From CAYRIF01 sp964424205 (lineage in GTDB: Bacteria > Bacteroidota > Bacteroidia > Cytophagales > Cyclobacteriaceae), in the NCBI GenBank assembly GCA_964424205.1, contig CAYRIF010000205.1, forward strand, positions 1 to 6,789: 6,789 bases of DNA, written 5' to 3'. Shown here in pieces: positions 1 to 3,792 of the stretch. The translations under genes were made by a program, and so were the position numbers. The stretch's first letter is position 1; each line of letters opens with the position of its first letter. Under the pieces are notes generated by a model that was not told the origin of the DNA, did not search any database, and saw only the letters and a list, made by a program, of their open reading frames with translations.

Positions 1-1
1 T

Positions 2-166
2 TTGAAAAATCAGCAGCAATCCCAACATAAACTTTCTTCTGAAATGCTTACCAACCATCCGCAAATTGTTAGCCTAATTGATACTAATCTCCATTACTTC
101 TCTAAAGATATTTTTGGATATACCGTTCTGAAAATTTATCCTCCTTCAGATTTTATCTTTTGCTAA
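2..166 (+). CDS. C-terminal end of an unrecognised protein (5' end outside the window)
   Basis: An open frame enters from the left edge and ends at TAA 164-166, giving about 54 residues that end ...YPPSDFIFC. The other two plus frames are interrupted here. The peptide has a Gln-rich start, then a mixed hydrophobic stretch (IVSLIDTNLHYFSKDIFGY), and reads like the tail of a globular protein. There is no start codon or domain to assign it to, and I do not recognise the family. It stops 15 bp before the next ORF on the same strand, so the two could be co-transcribed. With so short an open frame in AT-rich DNA, a chance ORF cannot be excluded. Confidence 0.4.
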   Translation: MKNQQQSQHKLSSEMLTNHPQIVSLIDTNLHYFSKDIFGYTVLKIYPPSDFIFC

Positions 167-181
167 TAGTATCTATGCTTT

Positions 182-442
182 ATGAAAAAAGATGTGCTTA
201 GTAAAGATAAGTTTAAATTTAAAAATGTGATTTGTGATTCTAATGACCATTTTGAGTATTTGGATTTCTTTTTAGATCATGTGAAGCAATTAGTAGTGGT
301 GGTAGGAGTAGAGAGGTTTTTGAATCATATAGACATGACATCCCCAACCTATTATAAAAGATTAAACAACCGTGAGCTGTGGTCTTATGGAGAAATTAAA
401 AAGGCAGTTTTCTATTATAAAGTGGTAGGAATTATAAAGTAA
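182..442 (+). CDS. Small hypothetical protein with HTH-like C-terminus
   Basis: This ORF of 86 residues starts at ATG 182 and ends at TAA 440-442. I do not recognise a named family. The N-terminal 35 residues are charged and Lys/Asp-rich. Residues 36-50 are hydrophobic (QLVVVVGVERFLNHI). Residues 51-80 contain a segment (SPTYYKRLNNRELWSYGEIK) resembling the recognition-helix region of small XRE-like helix-turn-helix proteins, where an S-x-x-x-YRRL core is followed by a Trp and an acidic E-I/L-K turn. By inference it could bind DNA as a small regulator, but the helix-turn-helix is incomplete by eye. It lies 15 bp downstream of the partial ORF and is convergent with the transposase remnant, whose frame ends only 23 bp away. 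There is no clear ribosome-binding site, which is normal for Bacteroidota. Confidence 0.5.
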   Translation: MKKDVLSKDKFKFKNVICDSNDHFEYLDFFLDHVKQLVVVVGVERFLNHIDMTSPTYYKRLNNRELWSYGEIKKAVFYYKVVGIIK

Positions 443-465
443 CACTTTCTTGTTCTAAAATATTT

Positions 466-1395
466 TTATAAAACTAAAGGGGTGGGCGAATTTGATTGCT
501 TTGAAAAAAACCAACCAAACCGGGCTTTCACCTGTATCTTTTTTTTCTCCAAAAATAAAAAAAAGGATGTCGGTTCTATCCCTTTCCCTTTGGCAACTAT
601 TCGCTCATATAGTTCCTTGCACGGCTTGTTGTATTTGCAGGCATTGAAACTACACATAAATAACAAATTACGCATCTTTGGATTCCCCTGCTTACTGATC
701 CTAGAGCGACCTCGTACGCTACTTCCTGATTGACGATGAACAGGTGCCATCCCTATAAAACTACTCAACTGCTTTGCATTCTCAAAATGCTTAAACCCAT
801 CTGTCAATAATATCATAAACATTGAGGTCTTCTCTCCCATCCCTGGGATACTCTGTAGCCTAGAAAACAAATCCCGCTCATGAAAGCTTAGCAACCTCAA
901 TAATTCCCTCTCTAAACAGCCTATCTGTTTATCCAAGTGCTTGATAGATTGACCGAGCTTACTCTTGCTTAATTTAGCATGCTTCCCCTTTGATAAAACA
1001 GCATGAAGCCTGTTTTTTAAAGCTGTTCGATGTTTGATGTATATTTCCTTCAACTCAAAAAGATCTCTGCTTTCTATAATATAATCTGCTGATGGTGACC
1101 ATAAGGCGGGCTTCTGATTGTAGCCAAATAAGGCAATCATTTCTGCATCTGCTTTATCCGTTTTATTCTTACGTAATTTCATTTGCGAAAATCGCTTGAT
1201 GCGTAACGGATTAACAACTGATACTTTGACGCCACTTTCATATAAAAAAGTAGCCAATTGAAGGTGATAAACTCCAGTGGCTTCCATCACACAGTGACTC
1301 CCATTTTCTATAATTCTTAGAAAACGCCTAAACCCATTTTTATCATTATTAAACTGGCTATGTTTACCCTGATGCACTACTACATCAATAACATC
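466..1395 (-). pseudogene. IS110-family transposase, truncated at both ends
   Basis: The frame runs on the minus strand from an in-frame TAA (1396-1398) to TAA 466-468. The first usable start is GTG 1377, giving 303 residues, but homology-like sequence continues upstream (DVIDVV before VHQGK). The gene has therefore lost its true N-terminus, about 10-15 residues, including the first Asp of the RuvC-like DEDD site in the usual GIDVSK motif. Numbering from the GTG, the rest of the N-terminal domain is present: E32 in MEATGVY, and D74 and D77 in KTDKADAEMIA. A helical middle (about 105-170) follows, then the Transposase_20 domain (about 172-250) with IPGMGEKT, FIGMAP and the serine-bearing RQSGSSVRGRSRI. 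After IVAKGK (263-265) the normal C-terminus is replaced by about 38 unrelated residues read through a hairpin repeat. Intact family members recombine DNA guided by a bridge RNA encoded in the IS end. This copy should be inactive. Confidence 0.88.
522..582. repeat. Imperfect hairpin repeat at the IS110 3' junction
   Basis: Symmetric arms can be read directly. GGG 522-524 pairs with CCC 580-582, ACC 530-532 with GGT 572-574, and ATC plus eight T (536-546) with eight A plus GAT (557-568, with one extra G at 565). The loop is 547-556. The unpaired internal blocks have matching lengths on both sides (5 and 3 nt), which makes a chance palindrome unlikely. The layout resembles short intergenic hairpin repeats I recall from Flavobacteria-like genomes. 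Either strand would give a U-rich stem, so it might also act as a transcription end for the convergent genes around it. It supplies the aberrant C-terminus of the transposase frame. Confidence 0.6.
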
Positions 1396-1397
1396 TT
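583..1397 (-). mobile_element. IS110-family insertion sequence remnant
   Basis: This is the stretch that still looks like IS110 sequence. The right limit is set where in-frame similarity stops at the TAA/GAT junction (about 1397). The left limit is set where the transposase diverges after IVAKGK (about 583-590). Neither IS end is recognisable: the 5' non-coding segment that would carry the bridge RNA in IS110-group elements is missing, and so is the C-terminal coding end. IS110 elements normally have no terminal inverted repeats or large target duplications, so exact borders cannot be read by eye. The borders given are estimates of about plus or minus 10 bp. Confidence 0.7.
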
Positions 1398-1404
1398 AGT
1401 GTAA

Positions 1405-1442
1405 ATGAAAAAAAAGACATATTTTAGCCCGAGCGTTAGGGG
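1405..1442. repeat. Half-copy of a similar hairpin repeat at the IS110 5' junction
   Basis: Immediately outside the 5' break of the transposase is an A8-G run (1408-1416), followed by ACATATTTTAGCCC and then GAGCGTTAGGGG. This resembles the right arm of the 522-582 repeat, which also has A8, G, an AT-containing spacer and a CCC block (12 nt here, 15 nt there, between the A run and CCC). The partner arm (GGG...T8) is not present on the IS side, so it looks like half an element cut at the IS110 junction. The match is short and partly low-complexity. Confidence is limited. Confidence 0.35.
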
Positions 1443-1468
1443 TAATTAAAAATAAAAAACAGAAAGAT

Positions 1469-2020
1469 ATGAAAATCCAATGTAATGATTGTAGTGGTCA
1501 TTATGCTTTGAGAACCGGAAAATACGGTGAATTTGGTGGATGTTCGAATTACCCAAATTGCAATTCAACCATAGAATTACACGATTTAGTCTTTAAATTT
1601 TTTATTGAAGAAGGTATCTTCGTTTATAAATGGCAGAAGGAGTGCTATAAGTGTAAGGAGGAAGCAGATGTTTATAGTTATTTTTTATTCTATCAATTAG
1701 AAAAACTAGATGAATCCTATAGTGCTGTTCACGGACTTGGAATTGGTGATGTATCTTGGGTTGATAACTATTTAAAAAATAACATTTCAACAATTAAGGA
1801 CTATTATAGTAATGCTATTAACTCTACTTATACAGCAAATACATGTCACCACTGTGGTTCCTTACAAGGGAAAAACTATGTAGTTGATGACCCACACGAA
1901 ATAATGACTGAACTATTTCATGAAAAATCAATGAATAAATTCTTTCATTCTAGAATAAGAGTTAAGGATACGGATTTTGATTTGAGAGATGAGTTTAGTA
2001 GAATATTTTCCCAAATGTAA
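1469..2020 (+). CDS. Zinc-finger protein with topoisomerase-type C4 finger
   Basis: This protein of 183 residues starts at ATG 1469 after an A-rich leader (ACAGAAAGAT). The N-terminus (residues 1-34) matches the C4 zinc finger found at the C-terminal end of type IA topoisomerases. It has C5-x2-C8, then RTGKYGEFGGCSNYPNC with C25 and C31, and aromatic/Gly residues typical of the ssDNA-binding finger. A second set of cysteines, C59-x2-C62 (CYKC) and C126-x2-C129 (CHHC), could form one zinc ribbon interrupted by about 63 residues rich in Tyr/Asp/Lys. The remaining C-terminus (130-183) is acidic/basic mixed with no recognised motif. No signal peptide or membrane segment is visible. The likely role is cytoplasmic nucleic-acid binding; the biological function is unknown. 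It stands alone between the IS110 remnant and an AT-rich gap, and may belong to an accessory segment. Confidence 0.75.
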   Translation: MKIQCNDCSGHYALRTGKYGEFGGCSNYPNCNSTIELHDLVFKFFIEEGIFVYKWQKECYKCKEEADVYSYFLFYQLEKLDESYSAVHGLGIGDVSWVDNYLKNNISTIKDYYSNAINSTYTANTCHHCGSLQGKNYVVDDPHEIMTELFHEKSMNKFFHSRIRVKDTDFDLRDEFSRIFSQM

Positions 2021-2267
2021 ATATCGCGAATACGGAAACATAATGAAATAAAAATATGGTATTAGAACATTCTGAAAAACCAAAAGAGCTATTCTTTACC
2101 AACAACCAAACAAATGTATATTGCATTATATAAATATAAAACTCACTATAACTCTTTTTAGCGAATATATATATAATTATTGTTATATAATTTATATTAT
2201 GTTAAATAGAATAGTAAGAACCTCCCGTACTACAGCACAGAATAGTTTAGCTATATATTGATGGGAT
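2021..2267. other. AT-rich intergenic region between convergent genes
   Basis: This is the gap between the zinc-finger gene and the end of the flavoprotein gene, which face each other. It is strongly AT-rich, especially 2165-2205 (runs of TATATA). I see an 8-bp direct repeat AGAATAGT at 2208-2215 and 2239-2246, and a weak TAGTA...TACTA inverted repeat between them. There is no GC-rich hairpin with a T run that would be a convincing terminator, no RNA gene, and only a 25-codon ORF (from ATG 2056) that has no support. Confidence 0.5.
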
Positions 2268-3476
2268 TTACAAACTCTTTCCGACAATAAAGCCACCCGT
2301 CCAGGCAGCCTGAAAATTAAAACCACCAGTAAGGGCATCAATATTCAAAACCTCTCCAACTATGTAAAGATTGTCTTGCTTCTTACTACCAAAAGTGGTA
2401 AAATCTATTTCCTTCAAATCAATCCCACCACAAGTGACGAATTCTTCCTTGTTAGTGCTCTTGCCATTGATTGCTATTTCACTTTTCTTTAAAAAATTTA
2501 TCAATACACCGAGCAATTTATTACTTACTTCTGCCCATTTATGTTTTTCGGTAATACTAGCATGTGCTACCAAGGACACCCATAATCGCTTAGGAATTGA
2601 TGGTAGTGGCGTGTTCAGAATTGATTTTTTAGGAAATTCTTGCCTATTTTGATGAAATAACTGTTTGATTTCATGGGCAGTCATGTTCTCGCACCAATCT
2701 ACCGAGATTGTAAATTTATAACCGATTTCATGCAATGCCCTTGCTGTTACTGATGACAATTTCAGAATGGCAGGACCACTTAGTCCAAGGTGTGTAATTA
2801 ATAGCGGCCCGTTTTCTACTTGCTTCTCCCCTAGTATATTTACTGCTGCATTCTCTGCCACCAAACCACTTAAATTTCTAAGCCGCGTGTCTTTGGTATT
2901 AAACGAGAAAAGTGAAGGAATTGGATCAACAATAGTATGTCCTAGTTGTCGGAGGTTATCCCAAATCACTCGGCTATTGCCACCTGATGCAATTACTAGC
3001 GCATCTGCATAAAAACTTCCTTGGGTAGTTTCAATGTGCCATGTTGCTTTTTTCTTTTTAAAACCAGTAACAGAAACTTGAGTCATTACCTTAATGCCAT
3101 GCTTTTCGGTTTGCTTGATAAGGCAGTTAATGATACTGCTAGCGTTGTTGGACTGTGGAAAAACGCGGTTATCATCCTCAATTTTCAGTGGCACTCCCCT
3201 ATTCTCGAACCATGCCATGGTATCGCCTGTCATAAACTGATGAAATGGTCCAAGCAATTCTTTATGTCCTCTTGGGTAGAAATTAACCAATTCGTCAGGC
3301 ACAAAGCATGCATGGGTGACATTGCATCGTCCGCCGCCTGATACTTTTACTTTACCCAATACCTCCTTGCTTTTTTCAATAATAATTACATCATAGTTTG
3401 GGTTGTTTTCAGCACAATTGATGGCCGTAAAAAAACCAGCAGCTCCTCCCCCTACGATGATTACTTTTTTATTCAT
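2268..3476 (-). CDS. HI0933-family (BaiN/YhiN-like) FAD-dependent oxidoreductase
   Basis: This is a cytoplasmic flavoprotein of 402 residues, the usual full length for the family. The N-terminus holds the dinucleotide-binding fold: VIIVGGGAAG (5-14), with an acidic end of the second strand at IIIEK (31-35). The family signature KVKVSGGGRCNVTH lies at 42-55, and VFPQSNNASSI at 105-115. A second nucleotide-contact strand reads LVIASGG (160-166). THLGLSGPAIL (228-238) and FVTCGGIDL (346-354) are also family hallmarks. The C-terminal FAD-contacting segment runs from GEVLNIDALTGG (374-385) through FNFQAAWTGG. Related proteins include E. coli YhiN and the bile-acid-inducible BaiN; a reductase or dehydrogenase activity is likely, but the substrate cannot be deduced. 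The ATG at 3476 overlaps the end of ywbE by 8 bp, so the genes are probably translationally coupled. No key motif is missing. Confidence 0.9.
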   Translation of the reverse strand: MNKKVIIVGGGAAGFFTAINCAENNPNYDVIIIEKSKEVLGKVKVSGGGRCNVTHACFVPDELVNFYPRGHKELLGPFHQFMTGDTMAWFENRGVPLKIEDDNRVFPQSNNASSIINCLIKQTEKHGIKVMTQVSVTGFKKKKATWHIETTQGSFYADALVIASGGNSRVIWDNLRQLGHTIVDPIPSLFSFNTKDTRLRNLSGLVAENAAVNILGEKQVENGPLLITHLGLSGPAILKLSSVTARALHEIGYKFTISVDWCENMTAHEIKQLFHQNRQEFPKKSILNTPLPSIPKRLWVSLVAHASITEKHKWAEVSNKLLGVLINFLKKSEIAINGKSTNKEEFVTCGGIDLKEIDFTTFGSKKQDNLYIVGEVLNIDALTGGFNFQAAWTGGFIVGKSL

Positions 3477-3669
3477 CCGCTAATATTTCTTTAACCCTAC
3501 CAATCGCACCGCTTTCTAACCGTACCTTAATACCATGATGATGATGCGGCGAGTTGGTCAAAATATCTTTCACAATTCCTTCCGTTAGCACACCGCTTCT
3601 TTGGTCTTTTTTCAATACAATATTCACACGTAATCCGCTACTAATATCTTCTCTATTTGTTCCGTTCAT
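3469..3669 (-). CDS. ywbE: YwbE family protein (DUF2196)
   Basis: This small soluble protein of 66 residues belongs to the YwbE family (TIGR03833), whose molecular function is unknown. It shows the characteristic layout MNGTNREDISSGLRVNIVLK, then DQRSGVLTEGIVKDILTNSP, a His cluster (HHHHGIKVRL), and an end GAIGRVKEIL. The basic, beta-rich pattern suggests a small barrel, possibly nucleic-acid or ribosome associated, but this is inference. I chose the ATG at 3669. The frame can be extended to a TTG at 3678, but family members begin near MNG, and the putative promoter box at 3689-3696 would leave almost no leader for the TTG. The stop overlaps the start of the flavoprotein gene as ATGAATAA, so ywbE is the first gene of a two-gene unit. 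The His cluster is a normal feature of the family, not an artefact. Confidence 0.9.
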   Translation of the reverse strand: MNGTNREDISSGLRVNIVLKKDQRSGVLTEGIVKDILTNSPHHHHGIKVRLESGAIGRVKEILADE

Positions 3670-3688
3670 CTTATTCAATTTTAAAATA

Positions 3689-3696
3689 CAAAACTA
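3689..3696 (-). promoter_or_regulatory. Candidate Bacteroidota -7 promoter box for ywbE
   Basis: On the minus strand this reads TAGTTTTG, an exact match to the Bacteroidota -7 consensus TAnnTTTG. It lies 19 bp upstream of the chosen ywbE ATG, in the 114-123 bp divergent intergenic region. The matching -33 element (TTG-like) is only weakly present: GTTTTA about 20 bp further upstream. AT-rich DNA gives chance matches, so this is tentative. A weaker box for the divergent amidohydrolase gene (TACATTTA at 3755-3762, plus strand) differs at the final base. Confidence 0.4.
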
Positions 3697-3792
3697 ATAC
3701 AATCAGCACAGTAATTTAAAACATACCTGTTCTCCTTTTCCAACAAAAATTATATACATTTAAGCTGTAAAAATAAACTCAAAAATGCTACT

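Noticed and set aside
109..116. TATTTTTG, an exact TAnnTTTG match upstream of the small ORF at 182
   Set aside because: It lies inside the partial upstream ORF, has no TTG at the right distance, and such matches are frequent in AT-rich sequence.
443..590. Possible IS110 bridge-RNA locus in the non-coding DNA downstream of the transposase
   Set aside because: Only 23 bp separate the transposase frame from the next ORF, and the structured piece there is a simple A/T-stem hairpin rather than a multi-loop bridge RNA. In IS110-group elements the RNA would lie at the other, deleted end.
482..733. Plus-strand ORF of 83 codons over the end of the transposase
   Set aside because: It is antisense to the IS110 frame and hairpin repeat; its sequence (Lys/Phe runs) comes from the A/T tracts of the hairpin.
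2056..2133. A 25-codon ORF (ATG to TAA) in the AT-rich gap
   Set aside because: It is too short, has no recognisable motif or ribosome-binding context, and lies in very AT-rich DNA where such ORFs arise by chance.
2208..2246. Direct repeat AGAATAGT (two copies) flanking 23 bp, as a possible target duplication or operator
   Set aside because: Only two 8-bp AT-rich copies with nothing resembling an inserted element between them; chance is a sufficient explanation.
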